In this document: positions 1 to 7,278 of the stretch, piece after piece | How the letters are laid out: every line of letters starts with the position of its first letter | How positions within the stretch are numbered: the first letter of the stretch is position 1 | Origin: Alcanivorax sediminis | Lineage (GTDB): Bacteria > Pseudomonadota > Gammaproteobacteria > Pseudomonadales > Alcanivoracaceae | Assembly (NCBI RefSeq): GCF_009601165.1 | Contig: NZ_WIRE01000001.1 | Location: 2,356,001-2,420,000 of the forward strand | Direction: 5' to 3' | Length of the DNA stretch: 64,000 nucleotides | Program-made: the position numbers and the translations under genes | Notes under the pieces: generated by a model | Database searches by the model: none | What the model saw: the letters and a program-made list of their open reading frames with translations, nothing else | Told to the model about the DNA's origin: nothing

Positions 1-1
1 T

Positions 2-331
2 CGCTCAGGCTGCTGGGCGCCTTCGAAAGAATTGGCTGGTGCTATCGCGCAAGTCCAAGGTACTGTCGCCTCAGCTGTGGAAAATCTATCTAGCAGAATT
101 AATCCCAGTGATAGTGAGGGCAACCCAACTGGCGAGGAAATTTATAATTACCAACCTAAATCCTATTTGGTAATAGGCAGTATGGGAGAATTTGTGTCAG
201 AGCATGGCGTGAACAAAGACAAACTGAGGTCATTTGAGCTGCTTCGTAAAAATACTTCTAACCCAGAAATTATTACATTTGATGAACTGTATGAGCGTGC
301 AAAATTCATTGTCCAGCACAACCAAAGCTAA
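2..331 (+). CDS. sduA: Shedu-type nuclease (DUF4263), C-terminal fragment, cut by window edge
   Basis: This frame is open to the left edge, so it is the 3' end of a longer gene. The visible part reads RSGCWAPSKELAGAIAQVQ, then YLVIGSMGEFV and finally EIITFDELYERAKFIV. The order PSKEL-GAI-QV, then a YLVIGS strand, then the closing EIITFDELYERA helix is the C-terminal signature of DUF4263, the nuclease domain of Shedu anti-phage proteins. The acidic PD-(D/E)XK residues of the family should lie just upstream, outside the window, so catalytic competence cannot be judged. The stop codon overlaps the first core site of an attC element, which puts this gene in an integron cassette. The family call comes from remembered motifs and was not checked by a search. 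Confidence 0.75.
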   Translation, partial: RSGCWAPSKELAGAIAQVQGTVASAVENLSSRINPSDSEGNPTGEEIYNYQPKSYLVIGSMGEFVSEHGVNKDKLRSFELLRKNTSNPEIITFDELYERAKFIVQHNQS

Positions 332-397
332 CAAAGCGCTGCTGCCGGACAATTTTTCCGCTGCGCTTCAAAATTGCCGCAGAGCGCGGCGTTAGCT
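326..397 (+). repeat. attC: Integron attC recombination site
   Basis: The outer arms are perfect complements: AGCTAAC (326-332, R'') and GTTAGCT (391-397, R'). Inside them lie an unpaired spacer (333-335 against 388-390), a second stem GCGCT (336-340) with AGCGC (383-387), an unpaired G341, CTGC (342-345) with GCAG (379-382), an unpaired C346, GG (347-348) with CC (377-378), an unpaired A349, then CAATTTT (350-356) with AAAATTG (370-376), closed by a 13-nt loop. A central unpaired spacer, extrahelical bases and a variable terminal structure are the hallmarks of attC. Cleavage would fall between G391 and T392, so the next cassette begins at 392. Confidence 0.88.
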
Positions 398-401
398 TTC
401 A

Positions 402-1253
402 ATGGAAAGTTCAGTGCCAGTCCTAGTCCGCCTCGACAGTAATGTCATTATTGATATGTGTGACGGAAGGCGAGATGCCTTGAAGTCCGCAATTATTCAG
501 TCTGTAAACAACGGAAAGTATCTATTTCCATTTAGTGCATCTCAAGTTTCCGAAATTACTCAATATCCTATTACACAAAGGTGCGAGAGCCGGTTAGCGT
601 TTCTCAGCCAAATTAGCAAAAATGTGTACTTTGCCAATTGCATTCAGACATACGAATATCGTGTTGAATCTCCATTGGAAGTCTATGAAACGTTAAATTC
701 AGCGTTACCTAAGCTAAATGAAAATGCGTTATTTGCCAACTTCATACCCCACGAACAGGTTGTGAAATATAGGTCGCAGCTAGGATTAGACCCAGCCGAA
801 CTCAATAACCTTTCTGGGAAAGAGGCAGTGAGAAAAATCGACGAAGCCATTAACTCATCAATACCGCCAGAAATAGACGCACCAAGATCTATCATGGAGA
901 TACTAGAAATCAGCAAGGGTATCACTCGGGAAAAATTTTCTCCGTTGTGGGAGTGTTTAGGAAAAACCGAAGGAATAATGACGCGTGGTGCAGATTTGCA
1001 GGGGATTTTCTCTATGCTTGAAACATTCGGCTACTGGCCAGATAGCAAAGGAGTCTATGCTAAAGGTTCTCGGTTTCCAGATTCTCAACACCTTTTTGAT
1101 GCACAACACTGTGTCAAACTGGTAACCAATGACAAGGGAATGAAAAACAGAGCAGAAGCTGCATACATTGTCTCTGGAATTTCGACTCAGGTAATGTTCA
1201 CCAAAGAGTTTGAACATGAAATAGTTGAAAGTGATCTTCCCCACCAAAAGTAG
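402..1253 (+). CDS. PIN-domain protein carried as an integron cassette gene
   Basis: A 283-residue protein that starts 10 bp after the attC cleavage point. PIN-type features are visible: an N-terminal strand ending LDSNVIID (D12), an acidic residue after the second helix (E51 in SEIT), and a C-terminal LFDAQH...VTNDKGMKNRA block (D233, D244). Together these give the usual three or four acidic metal ligands of a PIN nuclease. The middle (about 90-200) is longer than in a minimal VapC-like PIN protein and I do not recognise it. There is no Shine-Dalgarno sequence before the ATG, which is often so for cassette genes. Its AT-rich codon use differs from the genes after 1.4 kb. No antitoxin-like frame lies beside it. 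It could be a defence nuclease or a toxin; the sequence does not decide. Confidence 0.6.
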   Translation: MESSVPVLVRLDSNVIIDMCDGRRDALKSAIIQSVNNGKYLFPFSASQVSEITQYPITQRCESRLAFLSQISKNVYFANCIQTYEYRVESPLEVYETLNSALPKLNENALFANFIPHEQVVKYRSQLGLDPAELNNLSGKEAVRKIDEAINSSIPPEIDAPRSIMEILEISKGITREKFSPLWECLGKTEGIMTRGADLQGIFSMLETFGYWPDSKGVYAKGSRFPDSQHLFDAQHCVKLVTNDKGMKNRAEAAYIVSGISTQVMFTKEFEHEIVESDLPHQK

Positions 1254-1309
1254 ACACCGATTTACGCACATATCTTCAGGTAATCCTGCTCATATCCAAG
1301 AGGGGCCGG

Positions 1310-1362
1310 GGTCAGGTCTTGCTCCGTGCTTAGACGACAAATGACAAGACCACCCCCGTAGT
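1310..1362. repeat. REP-like imperfect palindrome
   Basis: GGGGTCAGGTCTTG (1310-1323) is followed about 23 nt later by CAAGACC and a C-run, forming an imperfect stem-loop in the gap after the last cassette. The GGGGTCAGGTCTTG end resembles palindromes that accompany REP-associated tyrosine (Y1) transposases in gammaproteobacteria; that link is from memory. No transposase gene is present nearby. Confidence 0.45.
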
Positions 1363-1422
1363 GTTCTCTTTACACTGAATCCACGGTAGAACAGGGAAAC
1401 ACAACCCTCGACGGATCCCGCT

Positions 1423-1824
1423 ATGTCCACAGTTTCCCAGACCCTTTGGCTTAGAACCCTGTTCCTCATCGGCCTCAGCCTACTATTTACCCATGAACTG
1501 GATGCCATGACACATAGCGAGTGGCGGGTACTGCCTCTGACCAGCTGGCTTGAGCCGGAGATGGGGCGTTTGGTGTTTGTGGTACTGCATGTGCCCCTGT
1601 TCGCGCTGGTGTTAGGCTGGTTGACCAGCCAGTTGCCGCAGCGTGTGCTGCAGGGACAGTTCTGGGTGTCGGTATTTCTGGTGGTGCATGCCGGGTTGCA
1701 TCTGGCCTTTAGCGGGCAGGCGCACTATACGTTTGAGGGTATGCTTTCCAATACGCTGATCTTTGGCGCTGCGGTGTTTGGGGCGGGGTATCTGGCTGGA
1801 AATTACTGGATGGGACGGGCCTAG
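1423..1824 (+). CDS. Small inner-membrane protein with HELDAM motif
   Basis: A 133-residue hydrophobic protein with about four predicted membrane segments: residues 9-27, 47-67, 78-97 and 104-124. The first segment ends in FTHELDAMTHSEWR, a motif I associate with a family of unknown function (DUF6713-like, uncertain). His, Glu and Asp at the membrane boundary could bind metal, but nothing else supports a function. It is the first chromosome-like gene to the right of the integron tail, is GC-richer than the PIN gene, and reads in the same direction as the two small genes that follow. Confidence 0.6.
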   Translation: MSTVSQTLWLRTLFLIGLSLLFTHELDAMTHSEWRVLPLTSWLEPEMGRLVFVVLHVPLFALVLGWLTSQLPQRVLQGQFWVSVFLVVHAGLHLAFSGQAHYTFEGMLSNTLIFGAAVFGAGYLAGNYWMGRA

Positions 1825-1916
1825 TCCTGCGGGGTACCCGGAGGAAAATCGCGGTGGAACCACCGCTCATACAGAGCCGGCATCTCATGGTCGGGAAGAA
1901 TCAAGAAGAGAGGACG

Positions 1917-2162
1917 ATGACGGATATTACCTTCACCGCGGATCAGAAGGCCCGCATGGTCAGCAAGATTAAGAGCTACTTTGAAGATGAACTGCAGCAG
2001 GAGATCGGCGGATTTGAGGCGGAGTTCCTGATTGATTTTTTCGCCAGGGAAATTGGCCCTTACTTCTACAATCGAGGTCTGTTTGACGCCCATCAGGTGC
2101 TCACCGAGAAGATGGAAGAAGTAGGCTATGTGTTGCAAGAGTTGGAAAACCCGGAAGGATAG
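1917..2162 (+). CDS. DUF2164 family protein
   Basis: An 81-residue cytoplasmic protein. The ATG at 1917 is chosen because AGAAGAGAGG lies just upstream and the encoded MTDITFTADQK matches how the family usually starts; a longer frame from 1854 has no such support. The sequence FEDELQQEIGGFEAEFLIDFF followed by EIGPYFYNRGL matches DUF2164, small helical proteins of unknown function (often written YFEEEL...IGDLKAGFLLDFF..EIGP.IYNQ). It sits between two other small genes of unknown role. Confidence 0.8.
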   Translation: MTDITFTADQKARMVSKIKSYFEDELQQEIGGFEAEFLIDFFAREIGPYFYNRGLFDAHQVLTEKMEEVGYVLQELENPEG

Positions 2163-2228
2163 GGTTTAGTTGGGTGGTTGTATGGCCCTTGGGTTGGGTA
2201 TGGATTCATTGAAAAAGGAAAATAAAGA

Positions 2229-2465
2229 ATGGAAAGCCGTGATTATCTTGAAATGACCTTTCGCTCGATCAATTGTTTCTCCGACGATGGGAAGCTGGAT
2301 GTCAACGAGTTGGACTCGTTGGTACAGATCGCCATGCGTGACGGGGAGATCGATGATAACGAGAAGCGTGTGCTGCGCAATATTATCGACCGGCTGACTC
2401 CGGCGGAGTTGACGGCCGAAATGCAGACTCGATTGCTGGCTCTAAAGGAGCAGCACGGGATTTAA
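2229..2465 (+). CDS. Small TerB-like protein
   Basis: A 78-residue acidic protein preceded by AAAAAGGAAAATAAAG, a usable ribosome site. The core QIAMRDGEIDDNEKRVLRN carries the D-G-x-I-x-x-x-E pattern of TerB-like helical proteins, in which acidic residues between helices can bind metal. At about half the length of a full TerB domain, it may be a single helical half or a dimerising version. A rho-independent terminator follows directly. Confidence 0.55.
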   Translation: MESRDYLEMTFRSINCFSDDGKLDVNELDSLVQIAMRDGEIDDNEKRVLRNIIDRLTPAELTAEMQTRLLALKEQHGI

Positions 2466-2479
2466 TTCCGCTGCTGGTG

Positions 2480-2509
2480 AAAAAGCCGATCTTGTGAGCG
2501 GCTTTTTTG
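2480..2509 (+). terminator. Rho-independent terminator after TerB-like gene
   Basis: AAAAGCCG, a ten-base loop, then CGGCTTTT with a run of six T, just past the 2465 stop. Confidence 0.75.
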
Positions 2510-2654
2510 TTGGCCATGAATAAGTCCGGGGAGCCCGGCCCCGTCCCTGGGGCGCGGAGATCAATCAGCAGGCTTTCCTGGGGTCACAGTAATGAAGGCC
2601 TGTGGGCTACCCGGACGATCAATATACTGTTCATTTGGTCAGTGGTCAAATAAA

Positions 2655-2812
2655 GGCAGTTTCGAGTTGTGAGTTTCGAGTTGCGAAAGGCAAAACCTAA
2701 AACCCGTTGCCGCTAGGGCACCTTCCGGTTTTTGATCTTCGAAACTCGAAACTCGAAACTCGAAACTCGAAACTCGAAACTCGAAACTCGAAACTCGAAA
2801 CTCGAAACTCGC
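2655..2812. repeat. Dispersed heptamer repeat element, copy 1
   Basis: The left arm has GAGTTNN units (GTTTCGAGTTGTGAGTTTCG, from about 2659). A core of about 70 nt contains GCAAAACCTAAAACCCGTTGCC. The right arm is a pure tandem array of the heptamer CGAAACT, about ten copies from 2739 to 2810. The arms are reverse complements in heptamer phase. Three more intergenic regions carry the same architecture (31384-31449, 36826-36885, 44440-44536). Confidence 0.8.
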
Positions 2813-2832
2813 CCTGGTCTGCGCCAACCGCA

Positions 2833-2860
2833 GGATCGCTTGCAGGCAAGCTCCTACGGT
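2833..2860. repeat. REP-like palindrome
   Basis: GATCGCTTGCAGGCAAGCTCCTAC contains GCTTGC and GCAAGC as a short inverted pair, followed by CTCCTAC. It resembles the Pseudomonas-type REP core (GTAGGAGC...GCTTGC). I found one copy in this window. Confidence 0.5.
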
Positions 2861-2876
2861 GGCGGTGGCAGCAAGG

Positions 2877-5546
2877 TTAGCCAGCTCTCAGCTTCGGTTT
2901 GAAGGTGATGAGCAGGGCGGGCAGCAGGGTCAGGTTGCTGAGCAGGGCCACCAGCATGGCGAGGCCGGTGAGCAGGCCGAAGTACACCGTGGGGTTGAAG
3001 CTGGACAGCGCCAGGATCGAGAAGCCGGCAATGATGGTGAGCGAGGTGTAGTACATCGCTTTACCAATGGAGCCATGGCAGCGCTTCATGGTGGCGACAT
3101 AGTCGTTGTCGTTGGGCAGCTCTTCATGGAAGCGGTGGATGTAGTGGATGGTGTCATCCACGGCAATACCGATACTGATGGCGGTGATGGTGATGGTCAT
3201 CAGGTCCAGTGGCAGGCCAATCCAGCCCATCAAGCCCAATACCAGTGCTGAGGAGACCAGGCTGGGCACCATGCTGATCAGAGCCACGGGCACGCTGCGG
3301 AACAGAATTAGCAGCATGAACAGGATAGCGGCAAAGACGTAGCCGAGGGTCTTGATCTGGGAGTCAAACAGGCTCTGCAGCATGTTGTTATAGAGCACCA
3401 TGGCGCCAGTAAGGTGTACCTGTTCCGGCTGCAGGCCAAAATCGCTTTGCAGATCATGGCGAATCTTGGCCAGCAGGTCGTTACGGTTCAGGTTCTTGTC
3501 CGAGTCAATCACCCGCACGCTGATACGAATCTGGTTGCCATCATCGGACAGGTACGGAGTGACCAGCTGCTTTTGCAGATCAGCAGGAATGAACTTGGCC
3601 AGCAACATGAGCTGGACATAGGACAAAGGGCCGCCGTTAAGTTTTTCGGCAACCTCATAGGTGGTGGCCAGTGACAGCACTTTGCCGGTTTCCGGCAGGC
3701 TCTCCAGGTAGTTCTGAATCTCTACCAGCTGCCCCAGACGGGCCGGGGTAAACCAGTAGGCGTCCTTGAGCGATAGCCCCTGGGAAGACGGCTCGGCAAA
3801 CGGATCATCGCCCCCTTCGGCAAACGGGTCGGTGGCGGGTATGTCGTCGGCAAAGGGATCACTGTCAGCAAAAGGGTCCTCGCTGGCGAAGGGATCGGTA
3901 TCACTGGTATCCGACGCGAATGGATCGCTGTTGTCAGAGGCAAAGGGATCGCCGGTTGAATCCTCAAGCGCCTCGCCGTCCCAGCCTTCACTGGCTTGAT
4001 TGCTCTGTACCACCGCTTTGGGTTCGACCTTGGGCGCATCAATGACGATATCCAGCGGGGTGGTGCCCCCCAGCTTGCGATCAATCTGCACCATGCCCTT
4101 GTAGATCTCGGTGTCTTCCTGGAAGTAGTCGATGAAACGGTTTTCCACCGTTAGCCTGGTGATCCCCCAGAGCGACCCGCCCACCATGACCAGTGCAAGC
4201 AGCAAGAGGGTGGGGCGGTGCCGTTCGGTAAAACCGGCAAACGCGAGAGTCAGTTCACGGCTGATGTCCTTGCCCTGGCGAGGCTTGCCTGACGGCAAGT
4301 GGGAAAGCATGGCCGGGAAGGCCAGGAAGCAGACCACCAGAGCCACGCCCAAGCCAATGGTCATCATCCAGCCGAAGTCGATCACCGGGCGGATGCCACT
4401 GATCACCAGTGAGGAGAAGCCCACCATGGTGGTGAGGATCATGTAAATGCTGGGGCGCATCATGTGCGCCGCAGTTTCCTTGATCAGCCAGCTCTGTGAG
4501 GCTTCCGGGTTCTCTTCATGCAGTTCCCGAAAGCGAACAGTGAGGTGGATGGTGATGGACATAGTGATGATGAGCAGCAGAGAGATGTAATTGCTGCTGA
4601 TCACCGACACTTTCCAATCCATCAGCCCCAGTAAGCCGGTGACGACAGTCACGGTAATGGCACAGCACACCAGCGGTACGATCACCCAGCGGGGACGGCG
4701 GAAAATGATGAACAGGGCGATGATCAGGAACACCAGAACACCCACACCGAATACCTTGAGATCGGCGCGGATGAAGCTGACCACGTCGGTGGTGATCATG
4801 GGCAGACCGCCCAGGAACAAGTCCGCCCTGTCGCGGTAGTTGTCCATGATATCGCGTACCTGCTGGATTTCATCCGCAGTGCGGCCTTGCAACTCGGAAT
4901 TGTAATCGCTGAAGGCTCGGCTGGCCCTGGCCAGTTCGGCTTTGCCGGCCTCATCCAGTTCACCGCTGCGGTCCTGGGCGCGCAGGTCATTACGGCGATT
5001 AAGCAGTTCGAAATATTTCTCGTCCCGTTTGAAGTTTACCAGCAAGGCGGTAGTGCCACCGTCATCACTGACCAGCAGGTCTTCATAGAGCGGGTTGACG
5101 TCAGTGAATTCGTCTTCGGCCAGTTGCAGGTCCACATCACTGTCCATCAGTGTGCGGTAGTTGTTGGCCAGTTCGCTGAACTCCACCTGGGGGCTGAACA
5201 AGAGGGGGACATCCAGCACGCTGTAAACGGACTTCACCCGGCTGACGTTTTTCAGGTCTTGCTGCAAGCCCTGCAAGTGCTCCAGCGAATCACGCTGGAA
5301 TAAAGGCGCATCCGTGGGGGTGTACGTAATGACCAGAAAATCACTGCCGCCATAGTTCTTTGAAACCTTGCGGTAGTATTCCAGATCCTTGTCGTTTTCC
5401 AGCACCAGGGAGTCGGTGGAAGCATCAATCTGGAAGTGACGGGCTTGCCATCCCGCATACCCGCAAACCAAAGCCAGGAGAACCAGCCAGAAAAGGGGGT
5501 GGGCAAGCACCACCCGGCTATAGGCGTTAAACAGCCGATGTGTCAT
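2877..5546 (-). CDS. RND/MMPL-superfamily exporter with DPFA-repeat insert
   Basis: An 889-residue inner-membrane protein of the MMPL/HpnN-like RND group, two-fold symmetric: an N-terminal helix (about 16-33), a large periplasmic loop, five clustered helices (about 260-420), a helix near 445-460, a second periplasmic loop, then five more helices (about 700-880). GIAVDDTIHYIHRFHEEL in the second half matches the charged helix-4 motif used for proton coupling; the first half has SITIHLTVRFRELHEE at the same place. These proteins usually move lipids or hydrophobic compounds. In the second loop, about residues 525-590, seven DPFA units make an acidic low-complexity segment not typical of the family. 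It lies 29 bp after an SRPBCC gene, probably in one operon. Confidence 0.85.
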   Translation of the reverse strand: MTHRLFNAYSRVVLAHPLFWLVLLALVCGYAGWQARHFQIDASTDSLVLENDKDLEYYRKVSKNYGGSDFLVITYTPTDAPLFQRDSLEHLQGLQQDLKNVSRVKSVYSVLDVPLLFSPQVEFSELANNYRTLMDSDVDLQLAEDEFTDVNPLYEDLLVSDDGGTTALLVNFKRDEKYFELLNRRNDLRAQDRSGELDEAGKAELARASRAFSDYNSELQGRTADEIQQVRDIMDNYRDRADLFLGGLPMITTDVVSFIRADLKVFGVGVLVFLIIALFIIFRRPRWVIVPLVCCAITVTVVTGLLGLMDWKVSVISSNYISLLLIITMSITIHLTVRFRELHEENPEASQSWLIKETAAHMMRPSIYMILTTMVGFSSLVISGIRPVIDFGWMMTIGLGVALVVCFLAFPAMLSHLPSGKPRQGKDISRELTLAFAGFTERHRPTLLLLALVMVGGSLWGITRLTVENRFIDYFQEDTEIYKGMVQIDRKLGGTTPLDIVIDAPKVEPKAVVQSNQASEGWDGEALEDSTGDPFASDNSDPFASDTSDTDPFASEDPFADSDPFADDIPATDPFAEGGDDPFAEPSSQGLSLKDAYWFTPARLGQLVEIQNYLESLPETGKVLSLATTYEVAEKLNGGPLSYVQLMLLAKFIPADLQKQLVTPYLSDDGNQIRISVRVIDSDKNLNRNDLLAKIRHDLQSDFGLQPEQVHLTGAMVLYNNMLQSLFDSQIKTLGYVFAAILFMLLILFRSVPVALISMVPSLVSSALVLGLMGWIGLPLDLMTITITAISIGIAVDDTIHYIHRFHEELPNDNDYVATMKRCHGSIGKAMYYTSLTIIAGFSILALSSFNPTVYFGLLTGLAMLVALLSNLTLLPALLITFKPKLRAG

Positions 5547-5575
5547 GGATTATTCCGTTGTTGTTGTCAGCGCGT

Positions 5576-6010
5576 TCAGAACATGGAGGCATATTCTGCG
5601 GCAAAGCGGGTATCAAAGCGGTGAATGAGCTTGCCCAGTGGCCAGCCCACCAGAGGCGTCATCAGGCCTTCCGTCCACTCTTCCTGATGAACACGGCAGT
5701 TGCCATCGTCGTCATCAAGGAAAGTAAAGCGGTGCAGGATGCGGCCTACGGGGGTATCAAGCCCCCAGGTAATGCGCTCGTCTTTCCGATACTCATACAC
5801 ACGAACGATGACCGGTGCCGGCGGCAAGCCGGGCAGGTCGACCACAAACATCAGGAATGCACCCGGGCGCCAGTCACCATTCAGCAGACGGGCATGGCGG
5901 ACAATGGAGCACCAGCTTTGCCAGTTGCTGGCATCAGCAAATAGCTTGAATGCCTGTTTTCGCGGGGCAAGGGTGTCGGTGACCTCGTCGACCAGATAGC
6001 GTTTCAGCAT
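5576..6010 (-). CDS. SRPBCC-family (START-like) protein
   Basis: A 144-residue protein with the start at 6010, supported by AGGATTG nine bases upstream; a longer frame is open to 6061 but has no ribosome site. The order of features (an N-terminal strand, a helix with PRKQAFKLFADASNWQSWCSIV, several strands, then the C-terminal long helix PLGKLIHRFDTRFAAEYASMF) fits the SRPBCC hydrophobic-ligand fold. It is followed by the RND exporter and read divergently from an AraC regulator, so it could bind the lipid or hydrophobic substrate handled by the exporter. That role is inferred only from position. Confidence 0.7.
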   Translation of the reverse strand: MLKRYLVDEVTDTLAPRKQAFKLFADASNWQSWCSIVRHARLLNGDWRPGAFLMFVVDLPGLPPAPVIVRVYEYRKDERITWGLDTPVGRILHRFTFLDDDDGNCRVHQEEWTEGLMTPLVGWPLGKLIHRFDTRFAAEYASMF

Positions 6011-6162
6011 GATCAATCCTGTTGTTGTCCGTGTTTGGTGGTGATCCTGATGCAAGCCCATAGCTTACCGATGCATCAGGCGGCATAACAGGCCAATTGT
6101 GTGTCGCCTGTTGACCCTTGCTGCGGCTTTTTCTAGCTTGGATGGGCCTGCGAGGAACACCT

Positions 6163-7188
6163 ATGACAACAACCATGCTGCCTGCTTCCATTTTGCCTGG
6201 CCTTCTGGAGGTTTCCCTGCGAAGCCAGCAAGACATACCGGCACTTTTCGAGCGCCTGGGCATCGATGTGGATATTGTCGGGCGCAGCGACCGGTTTATC
6301 AGCCTTTCACAGCTGGATGAACTACTTTTTTCGGCTTTCATGGAAAGTGGTGATCCGCTGTTTGGTCTGCGAGTTGGCGCGGATAACCACTACGGAAATC
6401 TGGATCTGCTGGGCAACTTGATGGCCACTGCCGAGACGCTGGGGGCCGGGCTCAATACCTTGTTCCAGTACAAGGACCTGCTGGTGCCCTATCTGGAGTT
6501 CAACCTGGATATCGACGCCGGGCGGGCTCGACTGGCGGTGGAGACCGGCTCTCCTGAAATGCGTTTTACCGGCTCCCGTATTCATAATGATCTGGTACTG
6601 GCGACCATGGTGGCCATTGGCCGCTCCCTGCTGGCCAGTGACATGCCGCTGGAGCAGGTGCTGTTCCTGCACCCTCAGCCCGATGTCGATGAGTTGGCTT
6701 GCTACAGGGAGTTTTTTCAGTGTGCTCTCCAGTTCTCCGCTGGCGTTAATGCCATCGTCTTCCCGGAGTCAGTGCTGCATGCGCCACTGCCACGAGCCTT
6801 TCCCAAATATAATGAACGGCTGAAACGCTCCGCTGATCAGGTGATGTCGGGGCTATCCCGGGCTGGTGGGGTGACGGGCAAGGTTTTGCTACGGATTCAG
6901 GGCATGTTGGGTGTGGGTGATATCACTATCGAGACGGTGGCGGCGTCACTGGCCATGAGCCCGAGAACCCTGCAGCGGCGGTTGCAGGAGGAAGGGACCC
7001 GCTTCGCGGCATTGAGGGATCAGGTCAAGCATCGCCATGCCTGTGAGGCCATGGTGTCCCGTGACTGTGACCTTTCGGCGCTGGCGCAGCAGCTGGGCTT
7101 TTCGGACATTGCCAATTTCTATCATGCGTTCAAACGTTGGCAGGGATGCGCCCCCGGCGAGTACCGTCGCCAGCACAGCAAGCCTTGA
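6163..7188 (+). CDS. AraC-family transcriptional regulator
   Basis: A 341-residue protein with the start at 6163, supported by CGAGGAACACCT; a frame extending to 6118 lacks such a site. The N-terminal 200 residues have the layout of the 'arabinose-binding' domain of the OruR/ArgR-like AraC group (LLEVSLRSQQDIPALFERLG; FGLRVG...GNLDLLGNLMATAETLGAGL). The C-terminal 100 residues carry two helix-turn-helix motifs: VAASLAMSPRTLQRRLQEEG, and LSALAQQLGFSDIANFYHAF with FKRWQGCAPGEYRR. It is divergent from the SRPBCC-RND pair (gap 6011-6162) and 90 bp upstream of an outer-membrane protein gene, so either may be its target. The effector is unknown. Confidence 0.88.
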   Translation: MTTTMLPASILPGLLEVSLRSQQDIPALFERLGIDVDIVGRSDRFISLSQLDELLFSAFMESGDPLFGLRVGADNHYGNLDLLGNLMATAETLGAGLNTLFQYKDLLVPYLEFNLDIDAGRARLAVETGSPEMRFTGSRIHNDLVLATMVAIGRSLLASDMPLEQVLFLHPQPDVDELACYREFFQCALQFSAGVNAIVFPESVLHAPLPRAFPKYNERLKRSADQVMSGLSRAGGVTGKVLLRIQGMLGVGDITIETVAASLAMSPRTLQRRLQEEGTRFAALRDQVKHRHACEAMVSRDCDLSALAQQLGFSDIANFYHAFKRWQGCAPGEYRRQHSKP

Positions 7189-7200
7189 TACGACGTCGAG

Positions 7201-7274
7201 TGCGGCACTTTGCCGCATTGGATTCTTTCTCAAGCCCGGTAGTCTTGCGCCCCATCTTCAAGCTACCGGGTTTT
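7201..7274 (+). terminator. Two stem-loops between AraC gene and outer-membrane gene
   Basis: TGCGGCA-CTT-TGCCGCA (7201-7217) is a perfect 7-bp hairpin just past the araC stop. CCCGGTAG (7235-7242) pairs with CTACCGGG (7263-7270) followed by TTTT, eight bases before the next ATG. Either may attenuate or terminate transcription entering the downstream gene. Confidence 0.5.
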
Positions 7275-7278
7275 CATC

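Larger units (their letters stand above)
2466..2876. other. Gene-free interval with repeats
   Basis: This 411-bp gap between a rightward and a leftward gene holds the terminator at 2480, a copy of the ACTCGNN heptamer repeat family (2655-2812) with a long pure tandem run, and a REP-like sequence (2833-2860). I see no coding frame with a ribosome site or known motifs. Confidence 0.7.

Noticed and set aside
332..401. The 332-401 inverted repeat as a simple rho-independent terminator
   Set aside because: No T-run follows it, while the split stems, unpaired spacer and AAC/GTT core sites fit attC much better.
2739..2810. Possible CRISPR array
   Set aside because: Units of 7 bp with no spacers and no cas genes; it is a simple tandem repeat.
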